A stretch of 64,000 nucleotides of DNA, taken from NCBI RefSeq assembly GCF_018320785.1, contig NC_054867.1, forward strand, positions 23,935,855 to 23,999,854, in the 5' to 3' direction. The translations under genes were made by a program, and so were the position numbers. Positions 12,423-24,943 of this stretch are shown one piece after another. Every line of letters starts with the position of its first letter. Within the stretch, counting starts at the first letter, position 1. Under the pieces are notes generated by a model, which ran no database searches, was not told the DNA's origin, and saw nothing but the letters and a program-made list of their open reading frames with translations. This stretch comes from Cheilinus undulatus. Its lineage: Eukaryota > Chordata > Actinopteri > Labriformes > Labridae.

Positions 12423-15400
12423 TTAGCTGGCGATTTTCTCAATTTCATCCAGATCATCTGTGTCTAGTCTTTCGATCTTCTTGCCTGTAGAGGGAGAAAC
12501 ATGGTTAAGTTTATTTGATGTGTTGACATACAGCTATCCCTGAAAGTAATTTTCTCCATAACTGAGCACTTCATGTGAACAAGTATAGGTGTGATTAAAT
12601 AAAGCAGTTTTAAATTAAACTCTTTTCACACATGCATACCTAACAATTAATAGAAAGATTAAAGAAGGTGCTTTTTTAAACTTTGTATTGTTTACCCAAT
12701 GCTAATGTAATTCTGTCTCAAGCCAAAAATTCTTGATTTTTTACTGTTTACTAAGTGTTTTTTGCCTTGGACCTGTCTACTTAATGCAATTATGATTTGA
12801 AATGATTTGCCCCCTTCCCTTGGTCTAGGCCAGGTTTAAGGAGACAGAGTATCCAAGATATCTTATTCTGTCAAACACCATCACAACTAGATTTTGCCCT
12901 ACATATTTTATTTGAAGTATTTTTGTAAGGTGTCATTAAATTAATTGTGAATTCGTGCTTTACAAATAAAGACTGATATTTATGCTCATAGAAAGATTTT
13001 TCTAGTCAGACAGGGGGTATTGGGAAGCAGAGCATCACATAAAAGAATGTTACATAAGTGACATTGTAACGTTTGCAAACAACAGACTGACTCTGGGTGA
13101 CATTCACAAAAAATATAAACATCATCTACCAATCCACTCCTTCACAGCTATTTTTCCTTACATGTTTGCTCAGCCAGACTTATTGCTGATTTTTTCCTTT
13201 TTTACTAAACTGACAGGAAATCTGCGATAAATTCGGGGTGATAAAATGTGGCTGTTGCATTTTTACGTGCAGTCCACCCAGACAACTTTAGGATTTTTTT
13301 AGCAGTCCAGGGAAAAGGTTTGAAGGCCTTAGACAAGCATTGGCAGACTTACTGAAATGCTCCTGGATCCTATTGAGGATGTTCATGCTCATCTTGCTGT
13401 CCACCATGTTGATGGCCAGTCCCCTTTTGCCAAATCGACCTGTGCGGCCAATCCTGTGCAGGTATGTCTCATTGTCTGGGTTACCATCCTTGTCTACGGG
13501 CAGGTCAAAGTTGATCACCACAGAAACCTGCTCAACATCAATACCTGTGAGGAGAGAGAAAACAGTGTACAAGGGCAGTACAGAATTATTTTTATATGGT
13601 TGTTATGCAGGCACTATAATCACAACTCATTTGTATGCCAAATGACTTGAGATTAAACAAAATAAAAATGTGTATGGTGCTAATTCTACAATTTTACACA
13701 TAAGGTCATAATTTATTTTGTAAATTCTAATGAATTTAGTTCACATCTCAATGTACTTTAAGTGTAGGTGATGATATCTCTTGTCATCCTTCAGCACTTA
13801 AAGAACCAGTACGTAATATTTAGCCTAGCCACATTAAGTGGAACAAACTTGGCAAAAATTAAACATAGAAGAGAAGACCTATCTAAATTAGTGTCTAACC
13901 CCCTAGATATACATGACAGACTATGCCATCGTGGATGTTTGCCACTGTTATCACCAGAAGCAACCATCCCAATCTAGAATCTGACTGTTTAATGTTGCTG
14001 ATATTCCCAATTTTACACACTGCACCATTGAATTATTAAATACAAATTGTTTTTTTCTGTTAAGTCAATGAACTAATAGTAAATTGTGTTTTTCAGATTC
14101 AAACATGACTGTAATTCTTTTACTTCTGGATTTTATGAAATATAACCCCCCCTGCTGTGACATTACTGCATACTCACCTCGAGCACAAACATTTGTGGTG
14201 ACCAGAACCTTCTCCTTGCCGTCTCTGAAGCGTTCGATGACAGCAGCCCTCTGCTCCACTTGCATCTCTCCACTAAGCAGCGCCACCTGGTGGCCTTCTC
14301 TGGACAGTTCCCCTGCAAGCCAGCCAGCTGTCTTCCTGGTCTGATAAGAGAGAGAGAGAACTGTTACGCCTTCACCAACTCAGGTCGCTGATAGCGTCAG
14401 TGCATACAAAGCAGAATAATTATTATGACAGGACAACACATACAGACATTTAGGAAGAAAAGTTTGGAGGGCAGCAGGTTTGCTTCACTTTCTGACAAGG
14501 TGACAAAAGATGCACATAAGTGATTTTTTTCTTTACTCCACATTCCTGTTGGAGGTTGGAGTTGAATAGTAACTCCAGCAATGTACATGGCCTACATTAC
14601 AAAATGATACAGTGATTCAGTACTAATTGTATACAGTATTGGAAAACATTTATGTCATAAAATTCTCCATAAAGTGTAAGATTTCTGTATTTATTCACTC
14701 AATCTTGTGTAAGATACCATAATAACATGCGCCATCCTTTAATTTCTTTTCCACTCTGTCCAACTTAACTTCACAGACTTCACAGTGGTTAATTTGAGAT
14801 CATGAGTTGTATTAAAATGTCAAAGTTGATTAAATAATATATTAGGTGAAGAGTTAGTCTGCCTGAAGTATTAAAAAAAGTATGATGCTTACATTTTCTG
14901 GCCCTTATGAGTCTCACCCATAACAAGTATCCCTTAATAGAAAAAGAACTAAAACAGTAAAAACTAAACAAAAATAAAGCATTTCAAAAAAATAAAAATT
15001 AAGCTAAACTAACAACACAGCAGTTAAAACTAATCTGAATTTTAAAACAAAAAGTAGCCTAATACTAAAAAAAAACAAACAAAAAAAACAAACAAAAAAC
15101 AAATTCTCAAACAATTATAACCTTGGTTTGGACCGCAACATACTGCTGTATCAAATGTGCTAATTTCTAAAATTACAGATCATATTAGTTCATCTTTCAT
15201 AAAGATCAGACATGTACAAACTGTGAGAACTCACATGGCAGAAGATCATGGCCTGAGCGATAGTGATGGCTCCATAGATGTTGCAAAGGGCCTGAAACTT
15301 CTCCTCTTTACTGTTGCACAGTACATAATACTGTTTAATGGTATCCAGAGTCTCCTCCTCTCTCTTCAATTTGATGATGTTTGGAGAAGGCACAATGCGC

Positions 15401-17546
15401 TGGGCAAAGTTCCACACTGACTCTTCAAACGTGGCTGAAAATAGCAACATCTGGCAGGTTTGAGGCAGCATCCTGTAAGGCAGGGACAAAGGAGAAAAGG
15501 AAAATGTCAAAACCTGAGAGTGGCGATTCAATCTAGTTTCGAGTTCTCCGTCTAGATGTTTATTCTGACCTCTGAATGCGGATGCTTTGGTCCTGGTGAC
15601 CCTGTGTTGCGATCATGACGTCAGCCTCGTCCAGTACAAACACCTTGATCTTCTTGGGGTCTATGAACCTGAATTTACCACACCAGTCCAGCATAGTACC
15701 AGGAGTGCCGATAACTATCTGTTCCTGCAGCTTTGTGTTCTTGGGCACTAGAGAATTCACAAAAAAAATGTATTAACATGCTAAACCAACATATCCTTCA
15801 CAATCAGAGCACGAGGGGGTCTTATATCAACAAAATGTTTCAAATACAGCTCAAATGTAGCACAGGATGTGAAGAGAAGCCTTACATTTATTCCCTCTGA
15901 TTGCGTAGACCAGACTGACTTCGGAATAGTGCTTGCCCATCTGCTCAATAACCTTGCCAGTCTGGAGTGCCAGTTCATAGGTAGGTGACACACAGAGGCA
16001 CTGATGAAAAGAAATCAGATTTAGGGAAGATACATTAATATTAATATATTGACATTCTTATTACTTTTAAACAGAGAAAACAATTTCATTTTTTTCAGAG
16101 GTACATCAAACAGCATGCCACAAGGTTCAAACTTTTTTTTTTTTTTTTTTTTTTAAGATTTCACACCAGATCTTCCAGAAACGTACCTGGGGATATTTCT
16201 TTTCAGGATCTACATGACTGAGCATGGCCAGAACAAAGGCAGCCGTTTTCCCTGTTCCTGACTGTGACTGAGCAATCAGATTCTGTGGACTAGAAGCAAC
16301 AAGGAATTAATTTAAAGTCAAAGGTACTAGTATGGTTATAATCATATTCTTTAGTATGATACAGTATTTCAAAAGGTGCAAGTAAGTTCATTTCCATAGT
16401 AACAATGTAGAGCAAGAAAATAAAATGCACTCTAAGGGAGAGGATTCTCTACATTTCGTGTTTAGTGCAATGTCTACTCACGGTCCAGCCAGCATCATAG
16501 GTAAGGCAGTCTCCTGGATTTTGGATGGCCGGTTGAAACCCATGCCATAAACACCCTGAAGTAGCTGTGGTTTGCTGCACAAATGATAAAATGTTGTCTT
16601 TGGTCAAGTGTCTGTGAAGCATTCCTTCACTTTTTTTGCACTACAGAAAAATCACATGTTAACTGTAAACATTTTGGCTCCTAAAACATAATTTCTGTAC
16701 ATATAATGAGTGTAGGTGTTAAGTTAGCTGAATTATATCAGATGCATTATAATGGAAAGAGATGACAAATGCCTCACTTACAGTCGCAACTCCTCAAAGG
16801 ACTTGACAGAGTACAGCGGGGAATTAGGATCCTTTTGAAGAACTTCAACTTGATTAGAGTTATTGACAAGATTATTTCGAATGAGCTTGTTCAACAACGA
16901 CTGAGCCGCTTTGTCCTCTGAAAAACGAAAACAAGAAATGGCAAAAGCTTAAAAAAAATCCAGAAGATGTGCAAAAATATTATAAAGGACAACCATGGAT
17001 TACAGACAGTAAAAATCCTCATTTTATTAAATGCATTTAAATTATCAACCTTTATCATCGTCATCTGCAGGCTTGTCTCCCTCGCCTTCTGATTTTGCCG
17101 CTGCAGTCCCAGAGTCTGTCGCGTTCGAGGTCGTACCTGTAAAATTATATTCATTTGATCATATATTTCCGTCTGCAGTTCATTTTTTCTGGGTGATTTC
17201 GAAGTAATGCTGAGCAAACTTACCATTTTCTTCTGGTTTCTCTTTTATTTGAAGATTGCCAATCTGTGAAACGAAACTCAAAGTTTAAAGTGTTTGATTA
17301 AGCTGTTTATATGATGTAAAAAAAGTTGACCAGAGTGAAACCTGATAAAGTGGCCATTGTTAAGTATGTAAGTACACCTCGCATTACAGTTAAACCTGTA
17401 TAGAAATATGGAGAGTGTAAACGTATTTTTCAAAACAATATACAGTAATTGACTTTGATAACCCGTCTGCCTGTAGCTACTTGATATTCGATGTAAGTAG
17501 CTGACAATTTAAAAGTACTGGTTAGAACTGGGTCTTAATTGCGATT

Positions 17547-17591
<45 letters not shown>

Positions 17592-17992
17592 GAAGCTCTG
17601 TTAAGACTTCTTCCACCCTTCCATTTTAAGCCAGCTAGCTGCTAAAGCTAGTAATTCATTGAGCACGCAGCACCTTAACTCAGGCTACTTAACTTAGCTT
17701 TCACGACTTATCTGAAGCCACCGGCTAGTTTCGTTTTCTACAAAATGCAAACGACACCATGACATAATGTCAACGGAGCCACCGTGGCCGCCGGTGATGC
17801 CACAAATAGACAATTTCAACAATTAAAACGTGCGGCGCAGTCATTATTATTCTTTGTATTGAATCCAAAAAGGCCAAAGCAACCAATAAACAAGCTAACA
17901 ACACGCTAGCCCGTGTTGCGTAAGTTGAGGTTTACCGATTCCGCCGCGGCTTCTTGCTCGTCCACTGCCTGGGCCCAGGAGTCCGTCGCCAT
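12423..17992 (-). CDS. ddx19: ATP-dependent RNA helicase DDX19 (Dbp5-type)
   Basis: Twelve exons, minus strand order: 17936-17992, 17224-17263, 17050-17136, 16782-16917, 16482-16574, 16187-16289, 15886-16000, 15570-15747, 15235-15472, 14178-14340, 13353-13544, 12423-12484. They total 1464 nt, 487 aa, ATG at 17990-17992. DDX19/Dbp5 is a DEAD-box ATPase that remodels mRNPs at the cytoplasmic face of the nuclear pore during mRNA export, activated by Gle1 and IP6 (family knowledge). Visible motifs: Q motif (GFNRPSKIQ), Walker [11 protein letters not shown] at 144-153, [16 protein letters not shown] at 250-253, SAT at 282-284, [18 protein letters not shown] at 433-440. The C-terminus [19 protein letters not shown] and the acidic, low-complexity N-terminus are typical. 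Exon 8 starts [10 protein letters not shown], a variable spot. No breaks. One gene appears to stand for the mammalian DDX19A/B pair. Confidence 0.97.
16133..16154. repeat. poly(T) tract in ddx19 intron 6
   Basis: Uninterrupted run of 22 T (A on the coding strand), 32 bases downstream of the exon-6 donor. A simple repeat, possibly a retroposon tail, but no element body was recognised beside it. Confidence 0.8.
17551..17589. repeat. (TA)n microsatellite in ddx19 intron 1
   Basis: About 19 perfect TA units inside the first intron. It is likely polymorphic in length. Confidence 0.9.
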
Positions 17993-20364
17993 TATGGGAC
18001 AGTTTAACTTTTGTTATTTAAAAGATTAAAAACTAAACTTAAACTGTAAGCCAAGAGTGAGCAGTCAAGAACAGTAACTGTGAGTGAGGCTATTTTCCAC
18101 AATGGCGTGCCGAAACAGATTCTGGGCACCTGTGCAACCCGTATAGATGCCCGGAAAGAACACAAGTACCAGCATTAATAGTTCCTAGCATATTGAATGT
18201 GCGTAGATGTTTGCCCTTAGAGCAAAAAAATTGCATCTGCATACATACAAAGGACATTATAGTTAACAAAAACGAACTAAATAACTGATAGTAAATTTAA
18301 AAACATACGCTTCAAAGAAACGAAATCCGATTTAAAGTTAATTGTGTTTTTATTAAACTAACTATTATGTAATAAAACAAATTAAGGGACCAAATACCCG
18401 TGGCTTTGCTAGCATCCTGCTCACTGAAACGTACACCCAGGCTGTGGGAGTATAAAATGGCCTTATTTGATTGAAGAAGACTTATCACAATGGTTAATTT
18501 TAGATTTTGAGATGTATATAAATATCAATTTTGAATAGATAAATGAAAATTGAAGAATAACCAGTGTTTTTAAAACTGTAGGATGTTTTTTGGTTTGTTT
18601 GTTTGTTTTTTACTGTTTTGGCCCCTTTTGGTCTCTCCCCTCACATGCAAGTTTCCCAATTCTCATAAAACACTACCATACCATGCCTGTAGGTGGCGTC
18701 AATACTTTCTTCATAAATTCAACCTGCCGACAGCTCTTAACTCACACACAAACACAAACACACACACACATTAAAGGACAGAAAAAAGCTGACAACTGTA
18801 GCCTCATCCTGATAAAGGGCCAGGCGCTCAACCTGTCTAACACATAGGATAGGTATGGCACACTCATTTGAGAGGTCCAGATAATTAAGACACTAAGTGT
18901 TCCCTCCTTTAGTTTGGAGAAATTTGGATGGTTGTAAATGTGGGAAACAATGAAACGGGCGTCTCCATCTGCTGTGCAAGGTTAGTTTTACGCAACATTA
19001 ACAACAAAAAGATCACAAGAGCCAGTATTAGCAAGTGTACCTTTCCCCGAGGAGCTGTTTTCACTTCAGCTCTGTGTAGTGTGGTTATAAGTAGTATTAC
19101 CTTTGTAAATAACCCGATCATATCATTATTAGGTGTTCACCTCCAAGTACTTTTCTTTATTGTCAGAAATCATGCCCAACATTATTGTGTCAGTTGCATC
19201 CTCCTCTCATCTAAGAGGCAAGTGTGCGTTGTCAGGATAAAAGCGTCGTCGCTGTGAATATTTGTATTTTAACAAGTACGTTGTTCATCACTGGGACATT
19301 CATCTTTTTTAAACAGGTGGTAACAGACAGCTCATATTTACAAAATTCCTCATTTAAGGGTTACTTCCACAAGAATGTCTTGTCTAGTCGATTTAAGCCT
19401 ACTACCTCCACCCATTCATTGGCTTACCAACCTCTGGACTTTGCTAACTAATGAGTTAGCTGCTGCTGATGGCCGTCAGTGCAGAGTGATTTTCCAGTCA
19501 TTTATTTCAAGTTAGGTATAATCAAAAATGTTTTAGCAGTTTTGACAAAAACAAAATTGAGTGTCGTATTCTTCATTCTTAAAGCATTTAAGCATTTATT
19601 TCAGTTGCTTATGAACCAGGATGAAATCAGTGGTGCTTTTTTATTATCTCTACAAGAAAATAAGGACCTCAGCTTAAAGATTGACTGTTCTTATATTGTA
19701 TAATGATGCGAAACCATTGTCACAAATAGATGTCAGCAGAGACAGTACTCTCAGCTTGCTTTGAAAATAGGGTTTCTTTTCTCATTTTATATAAAAAATA
19801 CCCCAATAAGCGTTAACACTGACCTTTTTAAAGCAGTGTGAGATTTATTTGTCAGAAAACACTACTGAGGAATGTACAGGACAAAATCTGCTAAGACAGG
19901 GTTCTCAAACTTTTCAGGCCATGACCCTCTGTTGCGCACAGCTGTGCAAATTTAGGAATAATCATTTACAGACTTTTTAACATTATTTTGATTTTAGGAT
20001 TAGTGATCGTAATTTCGGGTCTCAGTTATCTGGATCGTTTGGTTTGGCTCAGCAAAATGAGACGGCTGTTTTGGCTCACAAACGGCTCTTTATTAGGGCA
20101 CCAGTTATATTCATTCAAACTGTCAGATTTGGCAATGTCATGATATATGATGTGAATATTTGTACTGGTATGTTAGTCCAACTGTGCTCAGTTTGTTGAA
20201 TTCAAGAAAATATAATAACAACAACTTGCAGGCCAAATGAAATCTGCTCACTGATTGGGCTGTATGAAACACCTGATACAAAACATTACTGTTATACCAT
20301 CAAGCTTGTGTCCCTAATGGGGGATGTGCCTGTGAATGTATGTTTATTTCCCAGTTTTACACAG
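17993..20364. other. ddx19 5' flank and intergenic stretch
   Basis: The first ~150 bases hold the ddx19 5'UTR and presumed promoter; I see no obvious TATA box. A CA-rich simple stretch lies near 18740-18770. A 29-base block at 18957-18985 matches the terminal repeat of the element at 29.6 kb. A hAT-like end, GGTTCTCAAACTTTTCAGGC, begins near 19900. No gene recognised. Confidence 0.5.
18957..18985 (+). repeat. solo terminal-repeat block shared with 29.6-kb element
   Basis: Starts GGGCGTCTCCATCTGCTGTG and runs on through CAAGGTTAG. It differs at only three of 29 positions from the reverse complement of the left terminal block near 29585-29613. No partner repeat was found nearby, so this is probably a remnant end of the same repeat family. 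Confidence 0.5.
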
Positions 20365-20945
20365 CATTTGTTGTTGGAGTATTTAGATTTGATTAGATCA
20401 CATACTTTGCCTCCAATCCCACACTGAATAAGTTGATAGAACAGACCATTGCGCCAAATTGTGCCAAATGCCTTTTTGAGATCTACAAAACAGGCAAATA
20501 TTTTCCCTTTTTTGTTTATGGATGTAATTTTGGATGAGGGTGTGTAAGGTATAGATATGGTCAGAGGTCTGATGGTTTGGGTAAGAAGCCAATTTGGCTT
20601 TTAGACAGGACATTATGCTCAATAAGGTATGACAGTATCCTGGAGTTCAAAATGCTACACAGAATAGTTTGCTGAGGTTACTGTTAACACAGATTCCTCT
20701 GTAATTATTGGGGTCGTGTTTGTCCCCATTTTTATAAATAGGACAAACAAGACCTTCATTCCAAGTCACAGGGAAATGTCCACTAGCAAGCACCTTGTAA
20801 AGAGCTTCAGCAAAGCAAACTGAAGCTTGGCATTACTGTGTTTTAACATTTCCGAGCTTATACTGTCTATACCACAAGCCTTACCATTTTTTTAATGGCT
20901 TTGAGTTTGTCTTGTAATTCTTTTGACGTGATGGGATGGGTGATT
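20365..20945 (-). mobile_element. non-LTR retrotransposon fragment (reverse transcriptase)
   Basis: Read on the minus strand, with a few frame breaks, this gives an RT domain order: VTWNEGLVCPIYKNGDKHDP, NNYRGICVNSNLSKLFCSIL, NSRILSYLIEHNVLS, then DHIYTLHTLIQNYIHK. These match the fingers/palm start of LINE-type reverse transcriptases. The catalytic YxDD region and both ends are missing, so it is a dead fragment. Clade not resolved by eye. Confidence 0.75.
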
Positions 20946-23625
20946 GGAATGACTCAATGTGATAATAAAGGAATGATGCTAATCTAGTTTGATAGAGAGT
21001 GGATGATTTGAAAATAAAGAAAAAGATAATTATCGGCGTAGAATTTGGGATACAAATTTTGAAAAATAGATCTGGATTAATTCATTATTTTAATGGAACT
21101 GTTCCAGACACCATCAACCCTGATGGGTTGGGTCAGAATCCTGCTGTTTGCTGTAGAAGAAGGATGAGGAGATGAACTGTCTAGATGAGGTGTTAAGAGC
21201 CTGGAGCTACCATTGGTACCAGCTGGGTCAGCCCCTTTGATCGGTTGAGCTAGTGGGTTCTGCAACAGCGTCAAGGTGGGTCTCTCAAAGAAGACAGTCT
21301 GATGAACATGCCAAGATGGGTCCTTTTCACTGACTCTGATGGGTTTGTCTCGTTACAAAAAAAAACAGTTCTTAATTTGTCCAATTGATATCAAAATTAA
21401 TGTCTCAGGACGGTTGACATCACTTTGATTATTGGATCACAGTGATGAAGTCTGGACGTGCAAGGAAAAGAAAAAAAAACTCAGTCTGCTGCAAAAATTA
21501 GCGCAAAGGCTATAAAAGATTAAAGAGTTTGTGCTGGATCAAAATAAATTTTGAGGTTCAATTAAATTATTGAACCTGACTCTGACTTGTAAGAAACAAA
21601 GAAAGGAAACGTGTTTCACGGAGAAGTCTAAAAAAATTTCTTCGATAACTTAAGAAGAAAGATGAAGAAAAGGCAAAGAACTTGAAGAAGAAGATGAAAA
21701 CCGAAGAAGACTAAACAACTCTGACTGTGAGTTCTGATACCCACTGTCTTAAAATGAAAGAGGGAGGGGTCTTCATCTGAGTTTTCCCCCCTTGGGATCA
21801 ACACTCTTCATCAAATTAGTAATTCAACAAGAGCACGCAGTATTAGTGTAAATGGTTTTAAAATTCTAGAATAATATAACATCAATTAAACTGCCACAGA
21901 GTTAAAAATGAACATGCACATAGCTGACCATCTAAACATTTAAACTAAGTAGACTATTAAGACACAGAATTGGTGGTTGGTAGACACGGGGGGGATCCTT
22001 CCCTCTTTTTAGAAATCCTGCAGGAATTCTCAAAGCTGCAGATATTAACCACAGGCAAGAGTTTCTAGCAGACGTAGGCCTTGTTTCCACTACAACTCTC
22101 TTGGCATTGTTAGGACTAGTCATAATTATCTCAGTGAGAACCTGACCATTAACCAGACCTGGCCTCTTCCATGAAGGGCCATGCAGGATTACTCGGGGTC
22201 ACTCCTGGAGCTGGGACGCTGTGGCTGGCTGCTCCTCAAATGAATGTAAAATTGATTTCACACATTTCCCCCATGCTCCACTGGGATAGATAGATAGATG
22301 ATGACAGTGGCTTTGAATTGTGTTATAAGAGATTACATTGATCTCTGTTCCGCTGTCATCCAATGGTCATCGCTGCTGCGCATGTGTGCGTCAGTCCAAG
22401 TTTATCCACTTATAAGTATGTACATACGCCAGTGGGTGTGTGTCAGCATGTGAGAGAGTCTACAAGATCGTCAGTTTTGGAGAGAAATTTGTCAAAGGCT
22501 TGAACGAGCAAAGTTTATTGTTTCCTCCAATCAGCTGCCTTGCTGGAGGTATCCATGGCAACTGAAAGAGTAAAAGTAAGGCTTGAGGTCTCAGGAGAAT
22601 TTGGAAGAGACAGAGAGGAGGACTTTGTATTGCCACATAAGGACTCATTTCAAACGCTGAACATGACAGAAAGGATATCAAAGTAGTGTGGAGGGCAGGG
22701 AAAATTGGTTTTCTGTGTGAGAAAAGGTAAACACTCGACCTACGTATGCATAATGTCAGATCACTCAAACACTACTTCAAGCTTATAAATATACAGGATG
22801 TAACAGTTTAAGTAGGCAGTCTATAATAGTCTCTTATACTCTTTATCATTTTTTCTTAACATAGGAGTCTGAACCAATGTCCTCCAGTTAGAAGATGATC
22901 TACTGGTACATCAGGTTGGAAATGAAAAGATATGAATAGAAAAGTAATAGAGTTGGATCAGAGTGTAGATGGAATAAGAGGCAAGTCGGAGTTGAATGCT
23001 TTATCTTTGTGGGTTTATTAAATAAAATATAGACTTAGGTCCTAAGTTCTAACTTAGACTAAGAAAATGTTTGACATTTTGCATCAAAAAATGATGGTGT
23101 TTTGATATGTATCACTTCATGCAAAAACCAGATATTATGTACATTTTAGTGTTATCATGGCAATACAATATAATAAACAGACTCTGATTGTCAAGTTTGA
23201 ATGTATAAACAGTGAAAAAAATGTGTTTAATGGGTGGCAGTCATACTGTATGTTCTTGTTTTCTTACCTGGTAAGGCATTTACTTTCTTTTGTTTCTTTA
23301 AAAAGAAATCTGCTACAAGTTTTTATGTAGTAGTAATATGAAGATATTCTTCATCATTTGTTTGGAACATGAACGTCATATGGAAATCTGTGTGTGAATG
23401 TGGTATGACAGTGTGTCATGTAATCTCATGTGGGATGGTCCATTTCAATGGTACAACACAAAAATTAAAAATTAATTCAGTCTTTCATTCAATATTTCAT
23501 ATGTTGCCCCAAGGCGGGTTGGAACTGTGAAAGGGTGAACACACAGGTCAGGTGTATGAGCTTGGAGGCAAATGTAAAACTATTTAATTATGTGAGTTAG
23601 TTAATAGCTGATTGCTATTTTAATT
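20946..23625. other. intergenic, nothing recognised
   Basis: AT-rich sequence with a purine-rich AAGAAGA stretch (about 21600-21715) and a short GATA run (22285-22298). Short open frames have no motifs. No gene or clear transposon seen. Confidence 0.5.
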
Positions 23626-24590
23626 TACAAAATCTCTATTGGATTGAGGTCTGGGATTTGACACAGCCACTTCAAAACATTCACCTTGTTGTCTTTAAAC
23701 TATAGATTTTGCTGCTTGCTTCGGGTCATTGTCTTGCTGGAAAATAAATCGTCTCCCAAGCAGTACTTCTCTTGCAGACTGAATAAGATTGTCCTCCAGG
23801 ATTTTCATATATTTTGCATCATTAATTTTACCCTCTACCTCTATAAGCCTTCAGGGACCTGCTGCTGAGAAGCATCCCCACAGCATGATACTACCACCTC
23901 TGTGCTTCACAGTGGGGATGGTGTGTTTGTTGTGATGTGTAGTGTTTGGTGTTCGCCAAACAAAGCATCTTGTGAGATGGCCAGAAAGCACCATTTTGGT
24001 CTCATCAGACCAAAGAACTTTCTTCCACCTGACCGTGGAGTCTTCCACATGCTGATTGGTGAATTTCTGTCATGATTTACTGAGTTTCAACAGTGAATTT
24101 CTCTTTGCAACACTCCCATAAAACTTTGACATGTGAAGAACCCGGGCAACAGTTGTTGTTTGCAGAATCTCTCCCATCTCAGCTGCTGAAGCTTGCAACT
24201 CCCTCAGAGTAGTCATACTGTAGGTGTCTTGGTGGCTTCTCTGACTAGTCTCCCTCTTGCGTGGTCAGTCAGTTTGCGAGGACAGCCTGATAGGTAGGTT
24301 TACACATGTGCTATAATGCTTCCATTTAGTGATGATGGATTTAACTGAACTCCAGGGATGTTAAGTGCCTTGGCTTATACTTTTCAATAACCTTTTCTCT
24401 GAGTTGCTTGGAGTGTTCTTTTGTCTTCATGGTGTAATGGTAGCCAGGAATACTAATTAACCAGTAACTGGACTTGCCAGACACAGGTGTCTTTATAATA
24501 CAGTCACTTGAGGCACACTCACTGCACTGTGATCCCTGTTTCACAAACTGTCAGACTACTAGCACCAATTGACCTATGGCTAAGCCATGC
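23626..24590 (-). mobile_element. Tc1-like DNA transposon, broken copy
   Basis: Minus-strand remains of a Tc1/mariner transposase. The N-terminal MKTKEHSKQLREKVIEKYK reads from 24430-24374. Then come the first catalytic Asp in [10 protein letters not shown] and the [18 protein letters not shown] segment (24040-23851). The catalytic Glu in PDLNPIE lies near 23650. Frameshifts and stops interrupt it. The 5' non-coding part matches, in the same order, the copy at 33826-35350, so both belong to one family. Clear terminal inverted repeats were not found here. Confidence 0.85.
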
Positions 24591-24943
24591 CCCCTCCACT
24601 CACTCGGACAAACAATGAACATTCAGTGGCAGATGCTATTGCAGTTTTCACAGTAGGAGACATTTCACAGGAGGCCATTGATGATTTTTGGAGACAGAAA
24701 GATCACATATCATCTAGAAGTCACCAACAGGGTCTAAACTACGCATTGGAGGGATATATTAATCATTTTATTGTCGAGAAGGTCGATGAAAAGCTTCAGT
24801 TACAAGCCAAAATTTACAGGTCCCAGTGCAAACATGATAACCCGCATCTCATTGCCATCACAATCTCAGACCACAAGATAGAGGATCAGAATCAAAGTGC
24901 CACTGAAGTTAAGGTTTTTTGCTCAGAATATGAAAAAATATAA
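24587..24943 (+). CDS. unknown 118-codon open frame, possibly a TE-derived exon
   Basis: Longest plus-strand frame in this stretch, beginning MPPPLTRTNNEHSVADAIAV and ending VKVFCSEYEKI. Middle part reads ALEGYINHFIVEKVDEKLQL, then QAKIYRSQCKHDNPHLIAITI. The pattern 'GY..H.......K....A..YRSQ' loosely recalls the region before SWIM zinc fingers in multi-copy fish transposon proteins, but no CxC...CxH finger is present, so this is only a resemblance. It abuts the Tc1-like remnant on its left. No confident splice sites. It could be a fossil exon or chance. Confidence 0.25.
   Translation: MPPPLTRTNNEHSVADAIAVFTVGDISQEAIDDFWRQKDHISSRSHQQGLNYALEGYINHFIVEKVDEKLQLQAKIYRSQCKHDNPHLIAITISDHKIEDQNQSATEVKVFCSEYEKI

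Noticed and set aside
13340-13650. Two plus-strand frames of about 100 codons
   Set aside because: Antisense of ddx19 exon 11, whose helicase motif VI is clear on the minus strand.
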